Positions 24,886-36,486 are shown, counted from the stretch's first letter. The stretch is DNA of 64,000 bases from Agaricus subrufescens (GCA_029945375.1 CM057059.1:248001-312000), one strand, 5' to 3'. The notes: a model not told the origin generated them from the letters alone. Translations and numbers: made by a program.

Positions 24886-26554
24886 CTACTTCTCATAGTA
24901 ACCACGCATACCCCAATAAAGTGGGAGTTCTCCACCAGCTATCTTCACCACCTCAGGAGGCCTATGCACCTTGAAGGCTGATAAGTTCGCAGCTCGAACA
25001 AACAAGGTCCCATCAAGCTTGTCAGCATCCTTCAATTCGGTGTCTCGAAAATATCCAGCCTCGCGAGTGCTATAGGACTGAGCGTATTGGACTAATGAGC
25101 GTTGAAGTTTGTGAACATGTTCGTCGGGGTGTAAAATGCTCAATTGAATTATTTCAGTCCATGGATTGGGTGAAGCTTTTGAATTGTCCGGAAGCATGTG
25201 TGACGGTCCGTTGTGAGTAGGTGCAGTAGTAATCAAAGATTTTTCGGTTTTGTCATCGGAAAAGAAAGCTTTGATATCGAGATCGGGTTTCCCAAGGGCG
25301 ATGAACCACGCAAACATGACTGCCACGTAACTCCTGAGGAGAATTTCTTGAGAAGCCGACTGGATGCGACCAGCGATAGAAGGCAGGAACACTGAAGAGG
25401 TGATAAGGTGTGTACTACAATAACGAATCAGATGTTGATCAACCCACTTTGACGGGCGAACACATACCAATAAATATCAGCGTTGAATGTCTCCGCATCT
25501 TTACCAACATACCCGCTGACTGCATACATAATTGTAGCAACCCAAGCTATCTCTTTTAGTGCTCTTGACAAATCCTCTTTGTTCGTAGTGTTAAACGACC
25601 AAGCATTGGTATGTTTGAGAATATGCGTGCTGTTTTTCTGCACAGCTTGACTGTACATAGTCGCATGATCGGCAGCCTTTGGAGGGCGTATCTCTGTGTC
25701 GGCGAGGATACGAGAAAATATACTCAGCAGACTGGAGGTAGAGTTTTCCTCGTCCCTTCCTCCTCCTTTCCACAAACTAGCAGGGATGATAGAGTCAGAC
25801 TCCCCCGTGTGCACAGCTGTCTGTGCAAGGCCTAATTGAAAGTTGTTCAAATACAAAGTTTGGCGAAAGGGCGAGCAACTGACCTTCTATGATCATTCCC
25901 GGAATTCCCAACTCGGTTCCGTAGCCAAGATGTATAATGGGATGCAAGAGACCATCCAGGAATCGATTAAGCATTTGAACTTTCTTCTTCTCGTTGTCCG
26001 GATAATTGACCGCAACCGAGAAAATATATTCATCGAGTAAAGTACTGGGCCCCTTGGCCTCGTATTCACCAGTAAAAAATGCGACATAAGCACCGTAGTA
26101 TCTGCAACACTTCTCAGTGTACAGCATGGAGTATCCAAGTAATTTTGATCTCACTTCTCATCACCAAGATGCTCCATCCAATTGTCCTTATTGATAAGAC
26201 ATGGAGAAGAAAATGCTGAACGTTGATAACTGCTTGATGCTGCATAACCAGCTCTTATTGTTTCGGCATCTGCACCGAGGTGCCACAACGCAATAGCACT
26301 GTGAGGAGCATGACTTCATGCGGAGAATCAGTATAAACCACACAAACAGATAATTATTCTCACTTATGGAAGCCCTCATCGTTGAAAAAACAGTGAGAGC
26401 GTGTATGATTGTCCTTCAAGGCCTCACGCAAGGCCGTAGTGCTAGCCGGTGAAGCTCCTGGAATGGGTGTGGAATCCGGCAATTCGACTGACCGAAAAGG
26501 TTTTGGTACAGGGAAGAGGTCCATTGATTCGCCCTTGCTGTACTCTAAGTGCAT
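24886..26554 (-). CDS. questin-oxidase-like protein (AflY/DUF4243 family), copy 1
   Basis: Five or so exons starting MHLEYSKGESMDLFPVPKPF at 26554. Conserved blocks in order are an N-terminal AALREALKDNHTRSHCFFN, HSAIALWHLGADAE, YYGAYVAFFTGEYEAKG, FLDGLLHPIIHLGYGTELGIPGM with paired His, LKEIAWVATIMYAV, LRSYVAVMFAWFIALGKP and NPWTEIIQLSILHPDEHV, then KDADKLDGTLFVRAAN. It ends in YYEK with the stop at 24886. This is the family of A. nidulans/A. terreus questin oxidase and AflY, which catalyse Baeyer-Villiger-type ring opening of anthraquinone-like polyketides; many basidiomycete members have no assigned substrate. It is close to copies 2 and 3 at 58-62.5 kb. No break was seen. Specific chemistry cannot be told from sequence. 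Confidence 0.82.
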
Positions 26555-27222
26555 GCCGCGAGAGGTGCTGATAGATTAAACTAGAAGCGCCAGCTATTGT
26601 ATGGAAGGTGAGCACTAGTGAGCTCCAGAGTCCAACTGGCCGCATTTTATGAGATGTGACCCGGGGTTGCTGCGGCCTTTCGGAGATAGCTTCAACGAGG
26701 GCCAGGGTCTGGCACTCATCATTGCAGCAGGCTCCGCGAGAACGGCATAGGGCGATCAACGAAAACGAAGATCGCACGAACGACGACTCCACTAGCCCAG
26801 TGAATAGACCCTCAGCATCACATCCTGGCCCTACATTCTGTTGGGTACTGTCATCTCCTGTTGACATCTACTAGAAAATTCAGGTCGCAACCAGAATAAG
26901 TGCAGGGGTACAGAGGGATAAGACTTGCTTAAGCTGCAGGTGACTCACCGACCATGTTCTCTGACTACGGGACAACGATCAATAAGCTTCCTGTATAGGA
27001 AACAGATCATGATGCAAGTAGTGTTTTGCCGCCAGCTAGTATATATGCCTCGACTCACTGCGCATAACCCATCGGTTTTTCATCAGCCAGATATAACTCG
27101 GAATCGATGTCACTTTTTTGTTCGACCTATGATGAGTCCTGGATGAACCTATGATTTAAAAATCATCCAGACCATGTATAAAAGGACCCTGACAACGACG
27201 CCGGTATTCTCAATTCTACAAA
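26555..27222. promoter_or_regulatory. divergent promoter region, questin-oxidase 1 / membrane gene copy 1
   Basis: About 670 bp between divergent starts. From about 27040 to 27222 the sequence is a diverged duplicate of 30500-30659 upstream of membrane gene copy 2, including the TATA box. No coding exon is recognised. Confidence 0.5.
27177..27184 (+). promoter_or_regulatory. TATA box, membrane gene copy 1
   Basis: TATAAAAG lies 39 bp upstream of the ATG at 27223. The same box is kept at the same place in copy 2, which supports a real core promoter. Confidence 0.6.
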
Positions 27223-29429
27223 ATGCCTCCCTCAGTGCATGCTGATATTACACACGACAAGTGCGAGGAATGAGCGCGGTGTGTTGTCTCGGAAGGGCAG
27301 CCCGTGTGAAAGATGGAGTCATAATGACCCTTGATATAATCTTCGTCTCTCCTCCCTGTGCTGAGTGGACGGCACCGCTACCTGCTTGCGATTCCTTTAA
27401 AACGGGCTACAGCAAAAGTGCGGAATCCGCGCGTGGACGCGGACCGATGCGGGGTCGATGCGGACTTGACAGGGAAAAATAAGAGGTGGACATGAAACGC
27501 ACGTTGAAAGAAAGGATGATTAAGTATAATAAATGCTGTTATGGGTAGAGATAGTGTAATGATATTGACATTTTGAACGCATAAGGTGAATTGTGGGTAG
27601 GTTGTGGTGATGTGGATGCAATGTCAAGGCATGACGCGGCTAGAGGCGGGCTGGTGCGGACCAATGGGGATCGACGCGGGCATCCGCCTGGCGTACTGAT
27701 GCGGACACTACGCGGACGCCTCCTTTGAGTCTCCTTTGCACGGTAAAACATGATGCTTATAATGATCATAACAATTGTTAGGTTATGTCTAGAAGAAATA
27801 TCAGTGCACCAGATGGGCTACAAAATACCGTATGGGTATATAGAAGCGGTTTAGTAACATTTGAGGGGCCTGACGCGGACCCAATGCAGGCTCAACGCGG
27901 AAAAGCGTCCGCGTGGGTGCCCGCATCTTTCTGCGAGCCCCTTTAAAACCACCCACCCTATCCCATACATCATCATTAAATGAGACTATTGGCACAGGTA
28001 GGTGTAGGTTGTACACATCTGGGCGACCCGATGCTGTTCCAACCTTGCTCTTACCGCCTGGAGACCTGGAGACGACTATCCTTCCAGGCGTTTCCACTCC
28101 CCCACTCACATGGCCATAGTCTTATATTTTTATCATTGGGAACGCGTACCCGGCGCCCGGAGGAGAAATACTTACAGCATTGTTCCTGGAAAGCATTGTT
28201 TTCGGTGCGTCTCTACGACTGTCTGCGTCACAAAAGAGGAGCTTACAGCCACTGTTCCACCATATTTTAGGCATATTCCTTACGTTATTCATCATTCTAA
28301 TAGCCCTTTTTCGCGCTAAGGACACATTCCAGCTAGCCAATCCGCGCTTTATGTTGCTTGTTGCTGCCATAGTGATAGCTGTCTCAATAACAGTGAGTAT
28401 CTACTTCACATATCAACTTGAATGTGCCATTAAGCCGTAATAACTCGGGAGCACCTTGTGATTAGTTTTGTTTCTGTCATTCAGGAATTCACCACGGGCG
28501 ACACAGGGAGACTAGAGGACCCAAACCTCTACTCCACGGGCTTTTCTAATCCTCTTCACGCTTTGAAGACACTGATTTACAGGCTAGAGACAATGCTAGG
28601 TGATGCAGTTCTTGTGGGTCACACCATAGGAACACTTGTTAATGGTACCGACTCATATATTGCCCAGGTTTGGCGGTGTTACATCGCATGCGACAGGTCA
28701 TCCTGTGTCATTATTCCTACCGTAATTGCCTTGCTTGGGATCGTAGGTGTGTAATCGGTCGATATTAACTAGCCCGCTAACAACTTACACTCATCATCTC
28801 TGATTGTTTTAGCCCTTCCAATACCAATATTTGTGTCGTCCCTTAACATGGCACCAGGTCTATCTGTTCTCAGTGACGAAGACTGTAAAGCGACAGGAAT
28901 AGCATCTTTCTTCTTTATTACGATGATACTCAATCTTTTTTGTACCGGTGAGCCCAATCTCTGTCTCTGTCGTAATACAATATTACTCAGACTTGCCATC
29001 GAGTTGCAATTATCAGCAGGCTTTGGCGAACCCATCGGCGTGTTCCATTCAACCACAGTCGCAGCCTGTTTCCTGTCATGATGGTGATCATTGAGAGCGG
29101 AGCACTCTACACTGCAGGTGTTACGAGTCTCGTTATCACTTTTCTAACTCGATCAGGTGCCCAAAGAGTAACATTCGATGTGATAACCCCACTTGTTGTA
29201 AGTGCTCCCTTAGAAAACCCAATACAACCAATGAATCTAAATTACACAGGGCGTCATGTTTTGCCTCATTATATTACAAATTCGCTTTCAAACGCGGGTA
29301 TTAAAACCCTCCTCAGTGGGTATGATTAGTCGCCCATTACAATGGAGGGATAGTCACAGAGCGTCTACTCATGAGCTAGGCGATACTACGGTTCACACCC
29401 TAGAGCATGATAGCACTGGGCAAGAATAG
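27223..29429 (+). pseudogene. multi-pass membrane protein gene, copy 1, interrupted
   Basis: Begins MPPSVHADITHDKCEE then hits a stop; coding similarity to copy 2 resumes at about 28165 with LTALFLESIVFGASL. The 895 bp between look like an insertion. Downstream exons are readable: TGRLEDPNLY..YRLETMLGDAVL, QVWRCYIACDRSSCVIIP, an exon ending LNLFCTV after splicing, IISRLWRTHRR, MMVIIESGALYTAGVTSLVI, then GVMFCLIILQIRFQTR and a tail ending HDSTGQE. The pattern (hydrophobic helices, GDAVL..WRCY, RLWR, ESGALY) is that of a large basidiomycete integral membrane family of about seven helices with no known function. Unless the insertion is spliced out, the first helix cannot be joined. Confidence 0.7.
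27270..28164. mobile_element. 895-bp insertion with GC-rich GCGGAC motif clusters
   Basis: Defined by comparison with intact copy 2. GAGGA occurs at both borders (27265-27269 and 28160-28164), a possible 5-bp target-site duplication. Inside are three dense clusters of GCGGAC/GATGCGG-type motifs (about 27410-27475, 27640-27725 and 27870-27930) in otherwise AT-rich DNA. No ORF of note and no clear terminal inverted repeat are seen. It may be a non-autonomous element or two nested ones. Confidence 0.5.
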
Positions 29430-30018
29430 GATATTTAGGGACATCACGATTCTCATGCCTCTTATCAGTTCAGTATAAGCCTTGTCTCATCTTCTAGCCT
29501 AGAACAAGAACAAGAACGTTTCTAGATTGCTCCAACAATCAACAGAATAGTAATGATATATCAGGCAGAGCAAAGCAAACGCATCAGCCTGTGAAAATGA
29601 TGTAATTGTCTGATTTCAACAGCCTCGATGCCCCCAGAACTTGATCAGGCCATGGGTGAACGTTCGAAATGGCCTGAGACACTGTAATATATTGATGCTC
29701 CATGCATTGTTCGGAGTTTTGATAAAATGAAGCAGTTGTAAAGTGAATCAAGCTCAAGTCAGCCTATGACGCAGGCTCCGGGCTCGCTACCCAGCCCACT
29801 CCTGCGCGGAGGCAAACATGGCAAAACTTGCAATCTAAGGATTGCGATTGCTCAAACGAAAGGCAGAATTTTGCTCTTATAGGATTTGTAAAAGACAGAA
29901 TCTAAGCAGTGGCATCCCTAGTCATACGCAGATTAACCAAATTTGGCAAAGTCCCTAGGAGGACTCTGGACACTCGTCATCGAGGGAGGCAAGGACGATT
30001 GAAAACTCGGATTTCCCC
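29430..30018. other. intergenic, 3' flank of membrane gene copy 1
   Basis: The first 280 bp are a diverged duplicate of 31949-32330 after copy 2 (shared GTAATGATATATCAGGCAGA-like and CAGTTTCGATGCCCC blocks), so the duplicated unit includes the 3' flank. The rest shows nothing recognisable. Confidence 0.5.
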
Positions 30019-30234
30019 GGTGCTTGTCGGAAAACTGAAATTAACCTGATCAAGCTAGATCAGTTTACGTTTGCCTGATTTTACCAAATCAGATACCATT
30101 GGCCTTCGGGTTCATGATCCTGTAGGATCAGGTAAGATCAGGCAGCCTGATCAGGGTGGGTCAGAAAGAATCAGGCCATTTTTCAGATCAGGCAAACGTA
30201 AGGGGATCAGGCTAGTTTTAGTTTTCCGACACTG
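30019..30234. mobile_element. MITE of about 216 bp
   Basis: Ends form inverted repeats: the left TGTCGGAAAACTGAAATTAA matches the reverse complement of the right end TTAGTTTTCCGACACTG over about 25 bp with few mismatches. Right-end CACTG suggests a CAGTG-type hAT-like terminus. Flanks ATTTCCCC (30011-30018) and GTATCCCC (30235-30242) could be a decayed 8-bp target duplication. The interior is full of CCTGATC/GATCAGG motifs in both orientations. No coding potential. Confidence 0.65.
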
Positions 30235-30659
30235 GTATCCCCTTGGGTAGGAGCTTGGACTAGGCCTGACTTCTTACTCAGGAACTTTGCTACTGGAACC
30301 AGTACAACTAAAATATTTCGTGGGAGTAAATTGCTGCACGTTTGTATATAGAACACCCAAACACTGTCAATCCAAGCTGAGTATGGCAGTTCATCGACAT
30401 CACTTAGATGATAGGTATGGTTCACTTTACATCATGATCATCCTTCTCGCCCGATTAAGCGCAGTAACTTTGATGATCATTTCCCGCCAACTGGTATTAA
30501 ATTGCGTGCGCACAGCCCATCAGTCTCTTATCGGGCACATATAACTCAAAATCGATGTCACTTATTTGTTCAACTCCACGATGAGCCCATGATCACAAAA
30601 TCATTCAGGCCATGTATAAAAAGACCCTGATAACGATGCCAGTATTCTCAGTTCACAAA
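30235..30659. promoter_or_regulatory. promoter region of membrane gene copy 2
   Basis: The last 160 bp match the copy 1 promoter. TATAAAAAG at 30615-30623 lies about 40 bp before the ATG at 30660. An ATG at 30612 in the same frame precedes the TATA box and is therefore unlikely to be the start. Confidence 0.5.
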
Positions 30660-31948
30660 ATGCCTCCCTTGCATGCCAATATTTCCTTCGACCAGGCGGA
30701 ACTTGCGGCACTATTTCTAGAAAGCATTGTTTTTGGTGCGTCTCTACAACTCTCTGCATCACAAGAAAGAAGTTCACAGCCGGTATTCCACCGTACTTTA
30801 GGCATATTCCTCACCTTATTCACCATGATGATAGCGCTTTCTTGTGCCAAAGACACAATTCGGTTAGCCAATCCCTGGTTTGTGCTTACTGTTGCAACTA
30901 CAATGATGGCCATGTCAACAACGGTAGGTATCTACATTGTGCTCGTTTAGATATGCAACTAAGCCCAAGTGATTTGTTAGCACCCTGTGATTAGTTTTGT
31001 CTATGACATTAAAGGATTCACCACGGGCGGCCCAGAGGGACTGCCGGACCCGATCTCTTACTTGGCGGATTTTTCCAGTCCCCTTTACGTTTCGAAGACA
31101 GTGATATACGTCCTACAGACATTGTTAGGTGATGCAGTCCTTGTGGGTCACGCCATAGAACCACTTGTTAATGGTACTGAGTGATATGTCCCCAGGTTTG
31201 GCGGTGTTACATCGTATGCGACAAGTCATTTTATGTCATCATCCCTACTGGAATCGCCTTGCTTGGGAACGTAGGTGTGTAATCGCTATCAACCTGCCCT
31301 TATCATCTTCAATTATTTTAGCCCTTTCGATACCAATAATCGTGTCGTTCCCCAATGTACCACATGGAGTGTCTGTGACTAGTGGTGGAGACTGGAAAGG
31401 GGCAGGAATCCCGTCTTTCTTCTTCGTTACAGTGTTTCTGAACCTTTTTTGTACCGGTAAGCTAAATTTCTGTCTATGTTGCAATACGACCTTACTGAGA
31501 TTCGCCTTTGAGTTGCCATTGTCGCCAAGCTTTGGCGAATCCATCGACGTGTTCCATCCAACTGCGGTCGGAGCTTGTTTCCTGTCATGACAGTAATCAT
31601 CGAAAGCGGGGCAATATACACTGCGGGTGTTTCTAGTCTTATTATCACTTTTTTAACTGGATCAAACGGCCAGCTAGTACCGCTTGGTATGGTACCCCCG
31701 CTTGTCGTAAGTGCTCTCATATAAAGCCCAATACAATCATTAAAGTTGAAATTACACAGGGCGTCATGTTTTGCCTTATGATATTACAAGTTCGCTTTCA
31801 AATGCGGGTAGCAAACCCCCCCTCAATAGGTATAATTAGTCGCTCACTACAATGGAGGGACAGTCACAAGGTATCTGCTCATGAACTTCGAGAGGTTGCA
31901 GTTCATACTACAGAACATCACAATACTGGACAGGAACAAAATACTTAA
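30660..31948 (+). CDS. multi-pass integral membrane protein, basidiomycete orphan family (copy 2)
   Basis: Starts MPPLHANISFDQAELAALFL. Coding pieces in order are helix 1 with FLESIVFGASLQL, helix 2 near FLTLFTMMIAL and helix 3 FVLTVATTMMAM; then GFTTGG..VIYVLQTLLGDAVL spliced to VWRCYIVCDKSFYVIIP; then IPSFFFVTVFLNLFCT spliced to VAIVAKLWRIHRRV; then VMTVIIESGAIYTAGVSSLIITFL; and finally GVMFCLMILQVRFQMR plus a hydrophilic tail ending GQEQNT (stop 31946-31948). All junctions keep the frame with GT..AG introns. About seven membrane helices are expected. I recognise the family from agaric genomes, where it has many members, but know no function. Copy 2 appears intact, while copy 1 is disrupted. 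Confidence 0.72.
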
Positions 31949-32784
31949 TGACATTCAAACATTTGCCTCTTATCAGTGTAACACAAACTTTCTTATCTTC
32001 AAGCCCAGAACTAAAAAAAGTGCCGCTTCCAAAATATGGCTGATCAAATATACTTCCTGTGCATGGGAAATTTACTCAGGCAATGTTTCTTTCTTCTTTT
32101 TCCCTCTCCGGTACGACCCACGGCAATGAATGTACTAATCGCCCCAACATCAACAGCATTGTAAAGATGTATCAGGCAGAACGAGGGAAGCACGTCATTT
32201 AAACTGTCGTTTTCTGGTTTGAACAGTTTCGATGCCCCAAGAAGTTGGTGAGACCATAAGTGGACGAAGAAGCTTGAAATAGCCTGAGATACTGCATGGA
32301 GTGATGCTCCATGCAGTGTTGAGAATTGAACCAAGCTCAAATCGGCCTATGACGGACTCTCACCCACCGAATATCTGGGAGCATGGATCGCAGCAAACCA
32401 CACATCCAAACATCCCTAAATTTAGTTGGTGAGAGACCCTCGCATCGCGTACGAGTATAAATATAACAAGCCGCCGCAACGGTTCGAAATATTACTGATT
32501 CTTAGATGGTGCTTGAGTAACAATCAGAACAGATGAAGGGCAAAAAGCAGATAGGAAATGATTCAAGGCTTATATATAGACCTCAAAACTGCCGAGTACA
32601 CGATCAAAGAAACTCTCCCAGAACATCACCCAAAAAAATTCATCAAACATCACATACCGATATTACATCTAACGGTAATAAAATGCGCTGTAACAATCTA
32701 CGGAAAACATATACATTACCCGATCCCCCTCGAATCAATTACCAACTTATTATAGAGAGAAAAAGCAGGAGATTTCGTCGAGAT
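31949..32784. other. intergenic, convergent 3' ends
   Basis: The first part repeats the 3' flank of copy 1 (see 29430). The remainder is AT-rich with no recognised feature up to the GET1 stop. Confidence 0.45.
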
Positions 32785-33611
32785 CTAGTCGACCTCAGCA
32801 ACAGGAATCGGTTCCTCTTTCTCCTTGGTCCCGTTTGGCTTTCCTCCAACATCGACTTGGGCAGGAATAAACACCGGCACTAACGATACAATTCATCAAT
32901 CTCGGAAAATTAACAAAAAGCGGGAGCGGGGACATACGGATGATAAACTTCACAGCCTCATTACCAATCTGCAAAACATATTTACACGCCCAGGTCCAAG
33001 TCATAACACTGACCGAACCCTTTGGCGCAAACGGAAAAGCCAACCACCAAGTCACAATCGGATTGAACCAGCCTTGAGGAAGCCAAAAGACAGGTTGAGA
33101 ACGATATCTCCATGCAATACCGTATTGAGGAATATTAACGAATATCCAAAGGAAGACACGAAACGCGATCGTGAATGTCGTTTTTCCAGAGGAGAGTTTT
33201 GAGTCTGTTACGAGGAGGCAAGAAAAGGTTTATAGTTAACTTTGTTATCGTGACTGAGGTAAGGTTCACGAAGACGTACTAAGTTTCTCGAGCTCTGCCA
33301 CCATTTTATCCACACTCCGCCTTAGTTTCGCCCATTTGGCAAACTGGTCTTGTGCACTCGTTCGCGAGAGGTCTTGTTTCGTTTGTAAGAGCTCGGTCTT
33401 GAGTTGACTCTGCCGACGAACAAGGGAACTCTTTATCGTCCGAAGATACAGCGCATATGCCTGTGTGAGAAGGTGCCTGAGTCAGAAATGCCAGCTGCGA
33501 CAGCAAAACAGCAATGAAACGCACGAAGTCGCATAGTACACTCTCGCCAATCCATGACACTACTTGCGCCACCAGTACAATTAGAAATGCAGTTAGGATC
33601 AATGAAGGCAT
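32785..33611 (-). CDS. GET1: Get1/WRB (CHD5-like) receptor for tail-anchored protein insertion
   Basis: Exons (minus strand) 33525-33611, 33280-33460, 32938-33204 and 32785-32879 join in frame to 209 residues. Transmembrane helix 1 is at the start ([20 protein letters not shown]). A charged cytosolic coiled coil follows ([20 protein letters not shown], then [18 protein letters not shown]). Two more helices come after it ([20 protein letters not shown] and [26 protein letters not shown]). The [11 protein letters not shown] block and three-helix layout are diagnostic of Get1/WRB. With Get2 it forms the ER receptor that the ATPase Get3 docks on to release tail-anchored proteins. A single-copy housekeeping gene is expected. 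It has no visible link with the neighbouring element genes. Confidence 0.88.
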
Positions 33612-34133
33612 GACGATGCTGCTAGATGTATAACAGGGGGCGGCGAGATCCGAAGGTGAATTAGTCGATAGCGGGGGGGACTACGCGCAAGAGACAAGGT
33701 GTTCGTGTCGGAGCGCTTTCACAGCAAAGTCTAACCCTGCGCAACACGCGGTTGAGTCCGTGCACGCGAGACAAGCACGTATAGACCATACCTATAGACC
33801 ACAATGAGGCAGCTGAACGTGCCAGCAGGACGGGAAGCCGGAGAGGGAGGGAGGATGGGTGGAGGACAGTGCCATCGTGGCACATCGCGTGTCTAACCGC
33901 GTGGGAATTGTTTATTGAATTGAATTATCTCTCAATTATCGACAGACACATAAATGATGCGCATATGGCTTGCTGTTTCATAGTTGCATGCAAAAGAGAG
34001 CGATAAAAAATATACACGGCCTGCTGTCATCTGTTATCCCCTATACATCAGGGCTGAAACCCTGCTCCGATTCGTCACAAGGAAAGCGATGTAAGGAAGA
34101 CGGTGGATGACAATAGAACGAAGAGGTGGACAT
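33612..34133. other. intergenic between GET1 and eL39
   Basis: Holds the GET1 promoter and the eL39 3' flank. No additional gene or repeat is recognised. Confidence 0.45.
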
Positions 34134-34463
34134 TTAGAGGTTCAACTTTGTCCTTCTCCAGTGACGGCGCTTGGCGTTGTACTGTTATTATAAGAAAGTA
34201 CCCGTTCAGATTAAGATCAAGGTAGAATTAAATGAGCACGCACTTGAATTTTAGTATCCGTCTTCAGGCGGAACCATTGGGGAATAGGCCTAAAAGTCCG
34301 AGCATCAGCTTTCCCGCTCCCTCTCGCAATCTCGTACAACACACCTGTTCTGGCGGGCGGCCTTGGCGAGTTTTTGTTTGACGATGAAGGATTTCTGGGA
34401 AGGCTAAGCAGAAGAACCGGTTCTCAGTATACGGCCACATCGAGTCGATAAGGTCCTCACCAT
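34134..34463 (-). CDS. RPL39: 60S ribosomal protein eL39
   Basis: A 51-residue protein assembled from four exons on the minus strand: 34461-34463 (the ATG alone), 34345-34403, 34244-34289 and 34134-34181. Key blocks are PSQKSFIVKQKLAKAARQN, RPIPQWFRLKTD, and YNAKRRHWRRTKLNL followed by TAA. This is the full, very basic eL39 sequence that lines the exit tunnel of the large ribosomal subunit. The first coding exon is just the start codon, followed at once by GTGAGG. Because the exons are so short, automated ORF calling misses this gene. Confidence 0.95.
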
Positions 34464-34700
34464 CGTCGTGGGGTCGGGATTGGCTGGGACAAACAGACGG
34501 AATCTTGGACCTTCTCGAAACGGCAGCAAAATAAGGTTGCAGGTCCGACGCCGCAACTGTACAGCTCCTATCCCTCGACTTGGCGGCCAATTCCGGTTTG
34601 GCAATGATGGCCGAGGTCAAAAATAGATTAGTCCCACGACGGATTTACCGGTTCAGATACACCGGCGAATTAGCAGCGCGACACGTATCTCACAACTACC

Positions 34701-35350
34701 ATGCAGCTCTTGAACTGGATCCCGTATTTTATTCTTGCCATCGTGCTCCCTGTTCTCGCCAATGAGGCCCCCAAAGACTTGGTCATAGAGACTGTATACA
34801 AACCCAGCGACTGTAAAACGACTGCAATGTCCGGCGATAACCTTGCAGTCCACTACGTGTGTCCACTTTCCTTCGTGACTCATGCCTATGCTTACCTCGT
34901 TGGCAGACTGGAACTCTGTTTGCCGATGGAAAGAAGTTCGATTCAAGGTAGGCAATTACCCTAGTGTCAGTGTCGGAAACAATTTCAACAACGATGATAG
35001 CCGTGACCGGAATAAACCTTTCAACCTCAAACGTAAGTCTACCCTTCCCTTTCTTATTTGCTACTGCGTTCACTCACACCCATGTTACTCCAGTGGGTGC
35101 CGGCCAGGTAATCAAAGGCTGGGACGACGGTCTCAAAGGCATGTGTGTCAATGAAAAGCGAAAGCTCACCATCCCCCCAGGCATGGCATACGGTAATATC
35201 AACCAAATAATCCCACCCGTTTTCGATGCTGAGAATATTTGTATAGGAGCCAGCGGAGCCGGTGGCGGGGTCATTCCTCCTCACGCTACTCTCGTCTTTG
35301 ACGTAGAACTCATGAACCTAACCCCCGGACCTGATCATAGAGAGCTCTAA
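34701..35350 (+). CDS. ER-lumen FKBP-type peptidyl-prolyl isomerase, copy 1
   Basis: Exons 34701-34856, 34907-34947, 35001-35032, 35094-35192 and 35247-35350 give 143 residues. The N-terminal signal peptide is [20 protein letters not shown]. One FKBP domain follows: [14 protein letters not shown] (active-site Phe-Asp), [17 protein letters not shown] (active-site Trp), [14 protein letters not shown] and [15 protein letters not shown]. The C-terminus HREL is a variant of the HDEL retrieval signal, so residence in the ER lumen is expected, as for FKBP2/FKBP13. It probably assists folding of secretory proteins and may bind FK506. Exon sizes 2 to 5 are identical to the tandem copy that starts 184 bp downstream. 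Confidence 0.93.
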
Positions 35351-35533
35351 AAGCTGATGTCTCAGTGTATTATGTATCGTATTGCTGGATCCATCGAATT
35401 CAATTGCACCAGGATTGCACTAGCCCCGATAGCCAAAGACGAAAATAGATCCGAGTAATAGATTCCCACACTGACCCCGGACACCTGGACATATTTTCCT
35501 CGCAGCGCGACACGTAGTACACACACGCCGACC

Positions 35534-36215
35534 ATGCAGCTCTTCAACTGGCTTCCCTATTTCTTCCTCGCTCTCGTCCTCCCCGCTCTCGCGAAGAAAA
35601 AAGGTGTAAAGGAACTGATTGTCAAAACTACCTACAAACCCAAGGACTGCACAGTAAAGGCCCAAGTGGGAGATTCTATCGAAGTCCATTACGTGCTGTC
35701 CCACTTCCTACCCTAACATACGCCGCCCGTAACTGATATACGCGTATCTTACTGGTAGACCGGGACTTTGTACTCTACTGGCAAGAAATTTGACTCCAGG
35801 TTAGACTCCTACTCTCGTGTTTTGAAATGGGAACTGGGAACGCTTATCATTATTGATAATAGCCACGACCGGAATAGCCCTCTCCCTCTCAAACGTACGT
35901 CTACCTCTTTAATTCATCATTGCGCTCCTTCACCCCCAATTTCTTCATACTCCAGTCGGTGCCGGTCAAGTGATCAAGGGCTGGGACCAAGGTCTAGACG
36001 GCATGTGCGTCAACGAAAAACGAAAGCTCACTATTCCCTCACGTTTGGCCTACGGTACTGCCTATCCTTCACAATTTTAACTCGACCTTGACACTGAGAT
36101 TCATCTTGTAGGATCTAGTGGATATGGTTCCCTCATCCCTCCTAAATCCACTCTCGTCTTCGATGTGGAACTCGTCAGCTTGACCCCTGCCCCTCAGAAC
36201 CGTCAAGAGCTCTAA
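35534..36215 (+). CDS. ER-lumen FKBP-type peptidyl-prolyl isomerase, copy 2
   Basis: Exons 35534-35692, 35759-35799, 35863-35894, 35956-36054 and 36112-36215 give 144 residues. Signal peptide [20 protein letters not shown], then [45 protein letters not shown] and [15 protein letters not shown]. The C-terminus is RQEL, a weaker-looking version of the K/HDEL signal, so ER retention is less certain than for copy 1. Exons 2 to 5 have exactly the same lengths as in copy 1 (41, 32, 99 and 104 nt), proof of tandem duplication. One difference near the active-site rim is PSRLAYG in place of PPGMAYG. Confidence 0.93.
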
Positions 36216-36486
36216 AAGGTTACATCCCATTGTCTCGATATATTGTATTACTGCATCAACAATACATTGCTTCGATCACATTCGTATCTCGATGAAGGAT
36301 AGCCGATAATAGGAAGTCGATGTTGCATAATTGGCCTCAAGCTTAACCCCTCTGACTTACTCTCTCTTCTCTCCCAGTCACCCCAGTGGCTAAACGGCGC
36401 ACCTATATTTTCTTTTGCCTGCCTATCATCACATCACTAACGCATCTTGACACCGACCTCAAAGGACAACGCAAATAAACGTGAAA

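Noticed and set aside
32533..33202. Plus-strand frames over the GET1 locus
   Set aside because: They overlap GET1 exons on the minus strand, whose spliced product matches a known family over its full length.
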